NCBI RefSeq assembly: GCF_000003815.2
Contig: NC_049992.1
Location: 6,143,918-6,207,917, forward strand
Origin: Branchiostoma floridae
Lineage: Eukaryota > Chordata > Leptocardii > Amphioxiformes > Branchiostomatidae
Direction of reading: 5' to 3'
DNA length: 64,000 bases
Below are positions 23,301-34,654 of the stretch, in pieces (within the stretch, counting starts at the first letter, position 1; every line of letters begins with the position of its first letter). A program made the translations under genes and the position numbers. Under the pieces are notes generated by a model. That model made no database searches, was not told where the DNA came from, and worked only from the letters and a program-made list of their open reading frames with translations.

Positions 23301-25004
23301 AAATCTATTCCAGGGAAAAGTTACCTGCATCATTTTTGGTGATTCTCTGACTGAAAAAGCATGAACAAAGAGAAGCTCTAAGACAAAAGTTTAGCTTTCG
23401 ACTTTGAGAAAGAACGGTCTTGCCTTACCTGATTGAATATGTTGGGTCCTACATAGGGGTGGGCATCGAAAATCTACATAGGGGTGGGCATCGAAAATTC
23501 TTATCTTATTCCTAACTTAGTGTAGACAACATAACTGACTGTTAATGTTAAGACTTAGTAAAAATAACTAGCAACTCTCCTCTACTTCACTCTTGTTACC
23601 TGTGAACCGGTAAGTCCGAAAAAGCACGAATGTTCCCGCCGGTATAATCTGTTAATTTTCCAATCGGTTCGAAATCCGGTCTACTGATTTTTCAGGTCTA
23701 TTTTTTCCAGACTGGTCCAATATGAAAACCAGTTTTCTATCGGTACACCGTTCTGGTAACCACCCCTAGTCCTACATGTATATGTATATAGTATATGAAC
23801 AGATGTGGATTACTGTAGTCTTGCCTTACCTGATTGAAAGTTTGTGCCCCTATGACCATGCGAGGATGTCCCCCAGGCATGGCCAGGGCAACAGCAGGCA
23901 TGGCTGGGGAGGGGGCCGCTATCTCCTGCTCAAAGCTAGCATGGACAAAAACAGACATTTGTGAGTCAAGGATTTCCAAACAATTCACACTATATATACA
24001 GCACATGACTGTACTGTAAATCTATAATTTTTTTTATGATATCTTGTAGTTCTGTATCTATATGTAGTTCAGTGGTTGTTGCCATATGTGGTATCCTGTA
24101 CAATTTTTGAGCAATAAATTTTATTCATTCATCCAACGCACTGTAAATGCATTTAAGTTTGTTTGGATTTAATTTCACAGTAGCGGGAAAAAGGATTGTT
24201 CACTGTGATTTGAAGTTTGCGGTAGCATCATACACAGTAGTCTGCCATGGAAAACTGTTTGCAACTTTAAGTTTGATGTAAATTTGTAGCGCAAAAACAG
24301 TGAACATAAAAGCACAGCAAACATTTCTGCATTTACAGTTCCTAGTATAAGGTAGTTCATGGTTTTTAGTATGCATGTGCCATGCGGTGCACTGTGGATA
24401 TATGTCAAAATTGAAGGCCACTGGCAATAACATATTTATAAAAATTAAACATAAGAACCCACTACATGCACACTTAAAACCTTGACATAGATTACTGCTG
24501 AAGGAGAAATGTTTGCAGGGATTCAATTTTGTCATGGGAAGAAAATGGAGTGTTGGTGGTTGATACAGCTGGTAGGTAGGCAGACAAAACAAAATTTTCT
24601 CAGTGGAAACAACACACATGTGATGTGCATGGTCACAACATTGCAGCCACAACATTACTAGTAGCCATTTCTTCAGACAAATGGTTAAAGGTTGTGACAA
24701 CAAAATAAAGTCTCAATGCGTCAATTAAACTTACCACGTGTTTACATCAGATATGTAGAGATTTGATATAAAATTTTCAATTATTTTTTCACCAAAAAAT
24801 CTTGTTGGTGGGGAGGGGGGGCGACAATTACCATGATTATTCCGTTAGTTTGACGCATTATGAAGTACAAGAAACGTTCCCACAAGTAGCAAAACATGTT
24901 CGTTACAAAGTAGACATCGTGATAAGGACTCTAGAGCTTCCTTACCGGCTCATTTCCGCCTCCATTTCTCGGAGCTTCTGCTGGTGGTCCTCTGGAGCCG
25001 CCAT
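17379..25004 (-). CDS. RBM42: RNA-binding motif protein 42
   Basis: Eight exons, in order: 24946-25004, 23830-23935, 22816-22930, 21766-22142, 21181-21289, 19384-19545, 18454-18648 and 17379-17494. Phases join exactly for 412 aa. N-terminus MAAPEDHQQKLREMEAEMSR then FEQE matches the RBM42 EMEAEMALFEQE region. The middle is Pro/Met/Gly-rich (PMGHIHMSQMGHPMVR). Then RTAAGQLWEDSSLQEWE precedes one RRM at about residues 311-388, with RNP2-type FRIFCGDL and RNP1-type KGYGFVSF. The end KYVGSRPIKLRKS-like KYVGNRPIKLRKS and VRKKQKERNKLG are diagnostic. RBM42 binds RNA in the nucleus and has been tied to hnRNP K, splicing and stress granules. Exons 2, 6 and 7 have partial tandem copies in neighbouring introns. 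The start codon lies in AAAAATGGCGGC, a YY1-like element. Confidence 0.95.
17640..17900. repeat. Dispersed repeat in RBM42 last intron
   Basis: Second copy of the family at 7320-7570: TTAAAGAACCCACC, then TCTTCCCAGTGTCAGTGGAT, then CTGGTGTGTTTACGCC. It is followed by GGGATGGACCCCTACTCATC, a block also found near 30040. Confidence 0.6.
18063..18384. mobile_element. AGGCCTAGG-family MITE
   Basis: The ends AAGGCCTAGGAAAAAAATGT and ACATTTTTTTCTAGGCCTT are inverted. It shares interior blocks with 12323-12728. It sits 69 bp downstream (in transcript sense) of the RRM exon donor. Confidence 0.82.
18757..19110 (-). repeat. Three partial copies of RBM42 RRM exon edge
   Basis: CCCAAGTCCCC, the 5' part of exon 7 on the plus strand, recurs at 18766, 18911 and 19072 after the true copy at 18618 (periods 148, 145 and 161 bp). 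Each copy keeps the exon edge, acceptor and the AAAAAGCATATTGTAAC intron block, but not the rest of the exon. Confidence 0.9.
19600..20215 (-). repeat. Five partial copies of RBM42 exon 6
   Basis: An exact 130-bp period. AGGGGCTGCAACATGG recurs at 19671, 19801, 19931 and 20061, and as AGGGGCTGCAGCAAGG at 20191, after the true exon edge at 19541. Each copy contains the exon's first about 75 bp plus acceptor. None carries the exon's donor. 130 is not a multiple of 3. Confidence 0.92.
20433..21040. mobile_element. Possible inverted-repeat element
   Basis: Left end TTAACCCCTAAACTGTCAGA resembles the complement of the right end (GGCAGTTGAAGGGTTAA). ATATATCTGG occurs near both sides and a GTTGGGGAYCGGGCGT block is duplicated inside. 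It lies in an RBM42 intron. The ends are imperfect. Confidence 0.4.
21546..21736. other. Assembly gap inside an inverted repeat
   Basis: 100 Ns (21570-21669) are flanked by TGTATGGCATACACAAGCC and its inverse GGCTTGTGTATGCCAT. The gap lies in an RBM42 intron and no exon is missing by phase. Confidence 0.8.
22955..23125. repeat. 23-bp minisatellite
   Basis: Seven to eight copies of AGAACTTTCGATCAGAATAT plus ATC, with small variants, just outside RBM42 exon 3. Confidence 0.9.
23417..23446 (-). repeat. Copy of RBM42 exon 2 donor edge
   Basis: Plus-strand GTCTTGCCTTACCTGATTGA is repeated at 23817 as the real 3' edge and donor of exon 2. The copy lacks the rest of the exon. A hAT-type element lies between the two. 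Confidence 0.7.
23454..23768. mobile_element. hAT-type MITE with 8-bp TSD
   Basis: Ends TAGGGGTGG and CCACCCCTA. The flanks GTCCTACA at 23446-23453 and 23769-23776 are a perfect 8-bp duplication. The left end carries a short internal duplication (CTACATAGGGGTGGGCATCG). 315 bp, with no coding capacity. Confidence 0.85.
24140..24345. mobile_element. CTGTAAATGC-family MITE
   Basis: Ends CACTGTAAATGCA and TGCATTTACAGT are inverted, and the inside holds paired TTTGCGGTAGCATCATACAC-like blocks. It resembles the element nested at 10443-10680. A possible relic lies at 21055-21175. It sits in RBM42 intron 1. Confidence 0.7.
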
Positions 25005-25320
25005 TTTTGCTTCTTTGTAGCAAGATGCACAGCGCACCCAAACGAAACCGTTTCCCTAACCAAAAATGTACAAACTCTCACCAAAAGAAAACATCATTAA
25101 ATTCAAGTAATAAATTCTGCAAATAATACTTTAAGAAATATTTTAGTTCTATGTAACATTGAGTAATATTTGATATGGAGCTGTTAAGATTATTTTGTTA
25201 TGAACGTGTTGATGCTTTCTTGTGAGGTCATTCCGGGTCAAATCCAACATGGCTGCGCTCATTGTGTAACTGAAAGGTTTTCTTACGGTTTTAGTCCAAA
25301 TACTGGTTTGTTAAGAAAAA
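25005..25320. promoter_or_regulatory. Bidirectional RBM42 / SCO promoter
   Basis: 316 bp between two divergent start codons. Two YY1-like elements flank it: AAAAATGGCGGC over the RBM42 start (minus strand) and CCAACATGGCTGCG at about 25243 (plus strand) near the likely SCO transcription start. A shared promoter is inferred from the spacing. Confidence 0.7.
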
Positions 25321-28300
25321 ATGATGCTGAGATCCGTCGGCAAGTGTTTGCTGAGTGATACGAGATTCCTCTGGTGCAGGAATGACGTTTTTCCGACGCT
25401 ACATCGAGCCGTAACGCGAGCTCCAAACCAGGTAAGTCGTGTGTTGTTATGGCAAACATGGTTTGTTACGCAAGTCAGTGATTCAGCAGAAATGTTTTCG
25501 TTGTGTAAAATATACTCCAACTTGATTTCAAGCACGCAGTTTGCATTTTCCTTGTATGAATAGCTTTCATTTGACGTCTGTGTGATACAACATAATTTGA
25601 TAATTGTGTGATTTGGCCTGTTCAAAAGGAAAATTCAGACTTGATTTCGCACATAGTACTACTAGTAGGTTTGTGCAGTTTGCACTGGTGTACTTTCTGT
25701 TTTTTACATGAATGTCCTATGATGTAGGTCTATTTGGATCGTTATGTAGGAAGGGTACAATTCTGCGTAGAAGTAGAAAAGTACATTCTAAGAAAACTAC
25801 AGTTTTTACAGCGAACGTAAACGACTTCGAACAGCGACGTTGGCGTTCGGTTCGCAGGTGGGGTATTCGAACGCGTTTGGAACGCGTTCGCACAATCAAA
25901 TAAAAGTGAGTTGAGTTCAGGATTCAGAAGTGTCTGGACGCGTCGTCTTTTGTCTCTTGTCTTTCTGTGCTTTCGGCATCTAAAACCCTCTGCAACAACC
26001 TGGTACTTCAGGGGAACATCGATACCATCAACGTTTCCTTACATTTGGCGTTGTCGGCAGGATGTTGCACGTCGTTTCCACCTCGACAAGAGTTCCTTGA
26101 GAGAAAAGCGCCAGCAGCCAAGAGACCAAGGTGGAACAGGGCCAGGAGAATGTTGGAGGCCAGGGAGAGCAGGGGAGCTAGCCCAAAGACAGGAGTTCGG
26201 AGCGGGCCAGGCAATGTTGGGAGACCCAAGAGCGAGGAGGCCGCGGGATCGATGCTGCTGAGCCGAAGAAGAGGCGGGAAGTCGGCAAAGATAGGGACAG
26301 CAGGGCCAAGTTCAAGGGGCACGGGCCGTAAGTGTGCCGGAAGTGTGGAAGAGAGAAAGAATGCCACGTACACTCCGGATGACCGTCTATGTCCAAGTTT
26401 GAGGTCGTCATCATCATGTAAGTTAGGCAGTACACGGGTGATGTGATTTCCGGGGAAACCCAGACTTCGGGGGTTGTACTTCGGTTCTTCAGGGGGTTAC
26501 ATTGCCTGTGATAGATAGGAACTTTGCTAGAAATATCATTGTGTATTGATCTATTGTCGCATTGGTTTTTCAGAAGACCTTGTTGCGGGTTGTAATGTGT
26601 TCCTAGTTAATCTTTTGAATGTAATGCTTTACATTTTGGTCAGACATGTGAAAATGTTATGGACAGTTGTTATGACACAAAGACAGAAGTGTAGTAAACA
26701 GAGGCGTTCAGGTCTTTAGTCAAAGGAGTTCGTAGGTTTAGGACGGTCGGTTGTGTGTACGTGCGTGTTCTGTTCTTTCTCCATGGCTGATCCCTGCATG
26801 GGTCACACCTGGACACGAGAGTGTTGGCGGCAAGGTGTTCATGGCACCCGTTAACCATGTCCAATCAGGCGGGCTGACCCGGACACGTTCCACATCGGGA
26901 CACCTGACGCAGCGTAGCGAGTCGCCGTGAAAGCTTCCCCAGGAAGGCGGTGATCGGGGCTGCAACAGCAGGAGGATTCGGGGAGGACGTCTGTGGCCGT
27001 GCGACAAAGGGGAGGAGGGAGGACAACACGACACGGTAACGGAGAGCGGCGCTCCAGGATCAAGGAGGCTGTGGCGAAACAGAAAGCGACACCCGAGAAA
27101 GGAGAGGTCGTGAGAGAGAGGTGCTGAGAATAGCAGAGGAACAGCGTGGATTTGTGATGAGACGGGAGGACCAGAGAAGACCTGAACTATGGACACTTGA
27201 ACAATCCCATGAACTGACTTAATTAGATATTTGCCATATGAGGAGACCCTTTCAATTAGCAAATTGTAACTTATGATAAACTATCTGTTTTTATATTGTC
27301 AAACTGATGAGGGTTGATTTACGTAGGGCGTTTCACTCGCCGAGGACGGCGAGTATTTAAACTGGGGGTGAGTGTAGGAAGGGTACAATTCTGCGTAGAA
27401 GTAGAAAAGTACATTCTAAGAAAACTACAGTTTTTACAGCGAACGTAAACGACGTCGAACAGCGACGTTGGCGTTCGGTTCGCAGGTGGGGTATTCGAAC
27501 GCGTTTGGAACGCGTTCGCACAATCAAATAAAAGTGAGTTGAGTTCAGGATTCAGAAGTGTCTGGACGCGTCGTCTTTTGTCTCTTGTCTTTCTGTGCTT
27601 TCGGCGTCTAAAACCCTCTGCAACAACCTGGTACTTCAGGGGAACATCGATACCATCAACGTTTCCTTACAGTTATTTATATTGACTGTTACCACTTCTA
27701 CTAGCAACATACACATATACACTCAGCACAAAAAGTTTGGAATATCAACTTCGGTTGATCATATTTATGTTGTTTCTGCATCAATTTCAATATATTATAT
27801 ATCTATAGAAAGCTTGCATGATTTTCTTTCCAATGGCATCAAACTCATTATCATTGTTAACTCATGGAACATACACTAGGCCTGCTAACGTGAGTGGGTC
27901 ACGAAAAAAAAGTGCCCAAATTCCCCTGTTTCTGTTCAAAACTGTATCGTCCGGTTCAACCGTTGTTATGGCCGCGGGTGACAATGATTCAATCAATCCT
28001 TTTATCACCTAACGTTTGGTATACAGAACATCCAAGTTTCTTTCTAGCATATCTGAGTAGAGTGTTTTATGAGTGTAAATTCATGGAACGAGGACTAGGC
28101 CCGCTTACGTACAGGGGGTCCTAAAGATAAAGTGCCAAAATTACCCTACTAAAGTCAATCACCCCATTCTGCTATTTTTCTTCCGTCAGTATTGACTTGT
28201 GAATGAAGGCAAGTTGAATAAACAGGACATGTCAATCAAAGCTACTATTACTCTTTATTCAAGCAAAAAATTTGAACCATGGCAAGAGGTGATCAATCGA

Positions 28301-31300
28301 GTGCTAGCCATAAGCCGTAGGAAGGCTATTCCACCCTAAGACTGTGCTCCAGCATCCAATGGTACTTGCTCTGTGTGGACTGGTGTTGTAATCTTGCAGA
28401 ATGGCATTTGGTCCAATATTGAAGAGGTAGAATGTTGCCACTGGATGGAGGATGTTGTCCCTTTATGTCACCACATTAACTTGCCTGGAATGATGTCGAG
28501 TCTTGTTTACCCCATGGTGGTTTAAATAAAATAATACCGCCCCACACCAAATGCCGAAAGTTACTCTTGCCTTGTCAGTGTGCGGTTCTTCTTGCCGCAT
28601 CCATGCTTTGATTCTGCCATCCAACTATCGAAAGGGCAGATGAACTCTACTCAAGTGTGCTAAAACCTTGTATGTTCCGTATACAAAATGTGAGGTGAAA
28701 AGAGGATTGATTGAACCAGTGACACACGCGCAAATATCAACAGGACGATGCAGTGTTGAACAGAAGTAGGGGAATTTGGGCACTTTTTTTTCGTGACCCA
28801 CTCACATAAGCAGGCCTTGTGCTCGTTTCATGTGTTTACAATCATAATAAGTTTGATACCATAGGAAAGAAAATCACACAAGCTTTCTATTGATATATAA
28901 TACATTGAAATTGATGCATAAATAACGGAAATATGATATACCAAAGTTGATATTCCAAACTTTTTGTGCCGAGTGTACATACATCAAGTGCTGTGTTGTA
29001 GTCAGTGTGTGCCCTTTCAAAGATGATGCCCACTTCTGCACACATTTGATGGCTGTTACAATTATAAGAAAACGAATGTTATATGTTGTAGGTGACGTCC
29101 AGTGGCCTGTGTACATGTGCTGTGAGCAGGAGGCCATCAGCTCTCCTGTCCTCCAGACCATTCCAACAGCTCAGGGGGATGACGTCAAACCCTGTCCCAC
29201 CCTCACGCCCCAAACCTGAGAGGACGGTAAGGAAACTTTGTTTGTTTGCTGCATTGTAGAACCAGTAAACCACCTTAAGGTCTAACTTACAAGTTGTTTG
29301 TACAGTACTAGTAAGTAAAAGCTATGAACGACAGGACTGGAAGGTTTGGTCAAGTCGTGATCGCACTGATATGCACCCCTACTGCTTTTGATTAGTGTGG
29401 TGTGTTCTTTTAGTCTGTAGACCAACCCCTATGAATACTGTGAATGTGAGTGAGTGAGTGTGTGAGTGAGTGAGTGAGTCAGTCAGTGAGTCAGTCAGTC
29501 AGTCAGTCAGTCAGTCACTAAAAGTCAGTCAGTCAATGAGTCAGTCAGTCAAGTAGTCAGTGAGTAAGTGAATTATTAGTTTAACATGTTCGAGGTGTGA
29601 TACTTCTCAAATACAGAACCTCTTGTGAGGATATTCCTAGTCTGAGCTGAAAATTAATTTTCATCACAGTCAAGACAGAACATTTCCCAAAGGCACAACA
29701 TAGAGGTCTGCTTTGTAGAACTCAATCCCAAAACCTTCATCTTGATCATTGATGAACATGATTTCTGCCCGTCCAGACCTCGGTGTGGAAGGCTTTAGTT
29801 GGAGCTGGTGTGATAGGAGCTGCACTGCTGCTGTTCTTCAACTATCTCAAGAGAGAGAAAGAGCTGGGTAAGTGAACATTCTGTTATTCCAGTACCTATA
29901 GAACAGATAGAGTGAATTTCTATTAAAGCTGATGATTTTTGTGTGGCATACCATGAGGTAGGATTTGTTTGTATTGAATACTCTCATGTCATAAAACACC
30001 AGGTCTGCATATACTGACAGATTTGTTTGTACTCCCATAGGGATAGACCCCTACTCTTATCAATTCGTCTGGTGGAGTCTTTAACGTGCTTGAGGTGTAG
30101 CTCTCCTCAAACACAGGACCACCACTTATTGTCCTGTTAAAAATGTCGATACTGTACTATATTTTTTAGGAATATTCTATATACTAGTATATATATTCTA
30201 GGAAAAGTCGCCAAGTTTGGTTGTTTTAGCAAAAGCTGTTTAGGAGAGCTCTATACAACGTCACAGTTGACGCGGGCACTTTTAGCCCCACCCAGTCTGG
30301 ATTGGGTTAAGATATTTGTAATACTTATATTAATTTTGTATCTCTCATCAACCCTAGCACTTGAAAAGGAACGATCCAAGTCTCTGGGAAAGGCTCTTAT
30401 TGGAGGACCGATCTCCATGGTAGATCACCATGGTAACCCCAAGACGGAGAAGGACTACGAAGGACAGTGGTGTCTGCTGTACTTCGGCTTCACACACTGT
30501 CCTGACATCTGTCCTGATGAGCTAGACAAGATGGCTCAGGTGGGTCTTAGTGCTCTCAATTGTTTCAAGCTTTCATTAGAACTAAAGCCAGGGCTTGAAA
30601 TACCACCTGCATATGCAGGTTAGTGCAGGTAAAATTGGAGCTATGCAGGCTTTCCTGATGTCTACCTGTACCTAACCTGCACTGGTCCATGCACTGGGTT
30701 TTATTCATAAATGTCCTATGATATAGGTGTATGTGGTTTGTTATTAGCTGCATTGACTGTTACCGCCTATTAAGTATAAAGAAAAATAGCAAAGGTTCCT
30801 CAACAATTTTAGTATGATCCATACTTTCTTAAGTCCAAGTGTTGCAGGTAAAAGTTGTCTGGTGCAGGTAATTTTCAATGTTACCTGCACTAGTGCTGGT
30901 ATGCAGAAAAAAGTATTTCGAGCCCTGATAGTGCATACTGTACAGTAATTGAAACACCTGTTTTCAGTTCACAGTCTGAACTGTTTGGCCATACTGATTT
31001 GATTATGTGAATCATACATCCTCTGGGTACCCCAAACCTTTAGTGTGTGAAACAAAAAGGAAATATGGTAGCCAAAAAAAATTACAACTACGCAATCTGG
31101 GTTGTCAGGAAGGTTGAATTGAGCCGTCACTATGAAAACTAAGAACATGAAATACATGTAACTATAAAAATTCTAAGAATTACAGTGATGTAAGATGTCT
31201 CAGAATGCAACAAACTCTTTGCCGTTTGCAACCCCAAGTTACCCCATTCAATAGTTTCCTATGTTTAAAGAGTATTTTCTTTGAACAAAAGACTTATTGG

Positions 31301-33445
31301 TTGACAATTTATGTTCTAAAGGTTGTAACGGACATGGCTAACATCAAGCACCTGCCCAACATCACTCCCATCTTCATCTCCATCGACCCAGAGAGAGATG
31401 ATGTCAAGTCTATCGCTGAATATGTCAAAGGTTTGCCCTTTTTACCTTAATGAAAAAGGTTATCTACTTGATGCTGTTTGCCTGTCTATGGTGGCATAAC
31501 TCAAGGAGTCATGGGTGGATCTTTATGACATTTTGTTTACGGGCAGCAGTAAGGAAAACACAGGTCATTTTCAACAATTGGCCTTGTAGCAGCTTTCTTT
31601 GGCATCGCAGTGGAAATTCCAGTTTTGATGTCTAATGTTCAAGACACACTATATTTGTGATTTTTGAGTGGTAGGGACAGCTTTTGAGACAGAGAGTAAG
31701 TGTTGTAGGATTGGACCCCCTAGCAACACTTTTTTTAACTGCAGGGTCAGTTTTGTTAAAGACTTTGGAAGAGATAGAATGATTTCAGAAGGGGTTCATG
31801 GATCGTCCTATACATGTTCCTTACTCTGTAGACGTCTCTTGATAATATTTAGCTGTTGTATTTCTGGTCGAATACTACACCATAAGGTGTAACTGGATAA
31901 TTTGGCCTTTTTGCATCAAAATAGGGAAAACAATTAAATTAAATTGGTACAGTAATAATATGGTAGAAAGGCATATTATAGGTGGAGAGATCACCATAAA
32001 ACTGCAGAAATAAAACCACATGGAACTTTTTAAGGCTTACAGTTCCGTGTTTGCTTTGAAATCAACGTCCATTCACTGCAGACTTTATCGTTTGAATTAG
32101 TCCAATTGGGCAACAAATGATTATGATGTAATCTTTGTCTTAAAATGTTGTTCCTCTTCCCTCCAGAGTTTCACCCGGAACTGATCGGCCTAACAGGTTC
32201 GCTGGAACAGGTGAAACAGGTGTCCAAGAACTTCCGTGTGTACTACAGCCAGGGGCCTGTAGATGATGATGGAGACTACATTGTAAGTATGGCTATCATT
32301 TGTTAATCTCTTTACTAGCAGCATAAGATAGTATCAAAGCTGGCTAAGGAGTACAGCTGGCCAAATGGAGTCATCAACCACTCCAGTAGCCAAACACACT
32401 CATATGCTGCCTTCACTCCTCTGGCAGCTTTTGATACTATCTCAGGCTACCATAGGATCTGCTTGGAGATTAATCGTTTGTAACTGATACATTTGCTGAA
32501 CTGTGATTGGTTAAGCCACCTAGGGGATTTTGCACCTGGTGTATAAAAAAGCAGATCACATTGGATGTACTGTGCTCATTCAAGCTCTGACCATTGAAGT
32601 AGCCATGTACAGAGGGAAACAGTAGTCTGGTGGTGGGCTTGAATAAAAATCTTGGCCAAGAAATTAAGAAATTTTGTAGTCCATATGCTACCTGGCAGGG
32701 CACCAGTTTAGATTTGTGATTGTAGCATATTGTAACAGAATGCCTGTGCTTTGTGCCAAATGGCATTTCATTTATTTGTTTTACCAGAGTTACATCGCTC
32801 AGGCTTCAGCCTGTTTTTCAGGACTCCCTGGACACATATAGAAACAGACACCATACAATACTTGGGAACTACACAGTCACATAACTTAACTTAGGATTAA
32901 GATAACAGTAAAAGTCCTGCCAGCAGTATTACCCTCAGTTACTTCTACACAAGCAACAGGATATGATTTTGGAATTGATGTTCCAGGTAGCATCCACTAG
33001 CTTTCGTCAATGATCTGTTGCAGAGCAGTTTGAAAATCGAGTTGCTTGTGTGACTACTATTTGACTTACTTGACTTAATCCTCTTTGCCCCTTCGGGAGC
33101 ACAGGGCCTCAGTAAGTCGTCTCCACCCCTTCAATCTCCGGCAGTCATATTCGCCACGTGCCATGAGGTGTTTTCTTGCTTTAGGTCTTTCTTTACCCCT
33201 ATCCTCCATGAAAGTCTGGGTCTTCCCCTTCTTGTCTCACCCTGAGGAACTGCTATTTATCATATCTTATTACCTGGATGTCTAACCTTCATTGCTGTGT
33301 GTTTTACATCTTCTAGGTGGACCACACCATCATCATGTACCTCATGAACCCAGACTGGCAGTTCCTCGACTACTACGGCAAGGACAAGAACTCAGACCAG
33401 ATCGTCGCCAGCATAGCGGGGCACATGCGCAAATACAGGAGCTAA
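25321..33445 (+). CDS. SCO1: SCO1/SCO2 copper chaperone
   Basis: Mitochondrial inner-membrane thioredoxin-fold protein that delivers copper to the CuA site of COX2 during complex IV assembly. Seven exons: 25321-25431, 29092-29226, 29777-29867, 30358-30539, 31322-31430, 32167-32282 and 33317-33445. They give 290 aa with matching phases. Residues 1-80 are Arg/Ser-rich and presequence-like. A TM helix lies at about 84-104 ([18 protein letters not shown]). The SCO core includes [59 protein letters not shown] and [12 protein letters not shown]. The copper ligands Cys160, Cys164 and His251 are all present, with the Cys-His spacing of 91 expected for the family. Sequence alone does not separate SCO1 from SCO2. 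Intron 1 (3.66 kb) contains two transposons. Confidence 0.95.
25745..27671 (+). mobile_element. Young non-autonomous LTR retrotransposon
   Basis: Two 299-bp LTRs (25745-26043 and 27373-27671) start TGTAGGAAGGG and end TTCCTTACA. They differ at only two positions that I could find. A primer-site-like TTTGGCGTTGTCGGCAGGAT follows the 5' LTR, and a purine-rich ACTGGGGGTGAG precedes the 3' LTR. The flanks share GTTA (or GTTAT). The 1.33-kb interior has no gag, protease, RT or integrase motif. The LTR holds a putative AATAAA. It sits in SCO intron 1. Confidence 0.9.
27720..28975 (-). mobile_element. Tc1/mariner-type transposon, long TIRs
   Basis: Inverted ends CACTCAGCACAAAAAGTTTG and CAAACTTTTTGTGCCGAGTG, with arms of about 200-250 bp, flanked by TA on both sides (27718-27719 and 28976-28977). 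It lies 48 bp from the LTR element in SCO intron 1. Confidence 0.88.
28250..28560 (-). pseudogene. Broken Tc1-like transposase remnant
   Basis: Inside the transposon, the minus strand keeps pieces resembling the C-terminal half of a Tc1 DDE transposase. [16 protein letters not shown] aligns with the usual QQDNARPHTA region, and a stop-interrupted SIDHLL matches the NPIEHLW region. In-frame stops and missing N-terminal domains make it non-functional. Confidence 0.6.
29445..29575. repeat. (GTGA)n/(GTCA)n microsatellite
   Basis: A four-base repeat that changes from GTGA to GTCA units part-way, in SCO intron 2. Confidence 0.9.
30589..30927. mobile_element. hAT-like MITE
   Basis: Ends CAGGGCTTGAAATAC and GTATTTCGAGCCCTG are inverted. 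The interior has repeated GTGCAGGTAA blocks. No clean 8-bp duplication is seen. It begins 49 bp after the donor of SCO exon 4. Confidence 0.75.
32322..32446. repeat. Short hairpin element
   Basis: AAGATAGTATCAAAGCTGGC pairs with GGCAGCTTTTGATACTATCT, which gives a small palindrome-ended element 40 bp after SCO exon 6. Confidence 0.65.
33060..33250. repeat. Probable old repeat relic
   Basis: TTGACTTAATCCTCTTTGCC and AAGTCGTCTCCACCCCTTCA partly recur near 35815-35900 (GTCGTCTCCACTCCTCCCTG). Probably two relics of one retroelement. The family was not identified. Confidence 0.35.
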
Positions 33446-33929
33446 CCAAAACCATCAACCATAGCTGTCTCACGAAGTAAATTACTATATGATAGAAATA
33501 GCTCTATAAAAGTAGCATTGTGCAAGTTAAGGACAAGTTGTTGTATAGTTTGCTTTTCACTATTTTGATTAGTTCATGTATCTTTAACTAAATGAAAAGA
33601 AATACTTTAAGAGACCAGCAGGCTACCTCGCTAACCAACTCGCAACCACAGATGACTTTGCTACACGATTAGTTCCCAACGATGGTTTGGAGAAGGTCTG
33701 GAGGTCATTGTCAGGCTTTCTAGAAGATTTTGCATGTCTTGTCTGCCTCAAGTGTCAAGAGTAGCTTCCTCACAGAATGTTTAAGTTTAAAAAATGGATG
33801 AATTCTTGTGCAAGAATCCCAGCAACTGACTTGTGTGTTTCATGGTATAACTGGAGAATAATGTAAAAAAATCTATCAAAGTTTATGTTGATAATTAAGC
33901 TCATGATGTGACAATTTTATAACAATCAG

Positions 33930-33935
33930 AATAAA
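33930..33935 (+). terminator. Poly(A) signal of SCO gene
   Basis: AATAAA 485 bp after the stop. The intervening sequence has no other gene. The assignment is positional. Confidence 0.5.
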
Positions 33936-34654
33936 GTCATGCAGATGATAGCAAGTTACATGCAAAATGATGTTTTTTTGCAGAGATTTGATACAGTTTC
34001 ACAGTGTACTGTTTGAGATTCATTTTTTTCTGTTTATAATTAACTTTTACGTAATAAAAGAGTCAGTTGATTCCGTTGAGTTAAATTTCTTTCAGTTGGA
34101 GAACAGTTTAACTTGACTCATTTCAAATGACACCAACTCAAATGACACCAACACAAGAGTTACCAACTCAAATGAATTTATATGCTTTTACTTGATGTGT
34201 TTTGATAGAATGAGATGAAATGAAATAAACCAAAGGAAAGTGGATAATAAATGAATGAATGAAGTTGTTCCAGTGTAAGACCGACACAACATACATCTAG
34301 TGTTGTACTCTGTTGCCTGCCAAATGGTAGCTTGTGTAATACAAGCTCTTGCTGGCAGGGGCTATACTAGTAAATAGTACAACCTTCTCTGCAATTAATA
34401 CCCCTTTTTTCAAAAGATACATGAAATAATACAAATAAAGGTAAAAAGACAAAGTGACAGCAGACTCAAGCTGTCCTCAACTTCTTTTAGCGCCGCTTAA
34501 ATACAAAAGCTATCTTATCAGCAACTAGAGTTTCACGGCCCCATACCTTCACTAAATGATTTTCACTTTTACAACTGGTGTAATGAATTATGCCACGTAA
34601 ACCTGATGCGCCAAGATATGTGGTGGGACCTGGTCCATACGAATAAATGAACAA

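Noticed and set aside
23428-23447. 20-nt micro-exon between RBM42 exons 2 and 3
   Set aside because: It has a donor, but including 20 nt would break the reading frame that joins perfectly without it. Better explained as an exon-edge copy.
25911-26446. Plus-strand frames at the start of the LTR interior as a possible gag
   Set aside because: They begin inside the LTR, and no zinc knuckle or capsid-like segment is visible.
26738-27262. 174-codon minus-strand frame inside the LTR element
   Set aside because: Antisense to the element, GC-rich composition artefact, no retroelement or host domain recognised.
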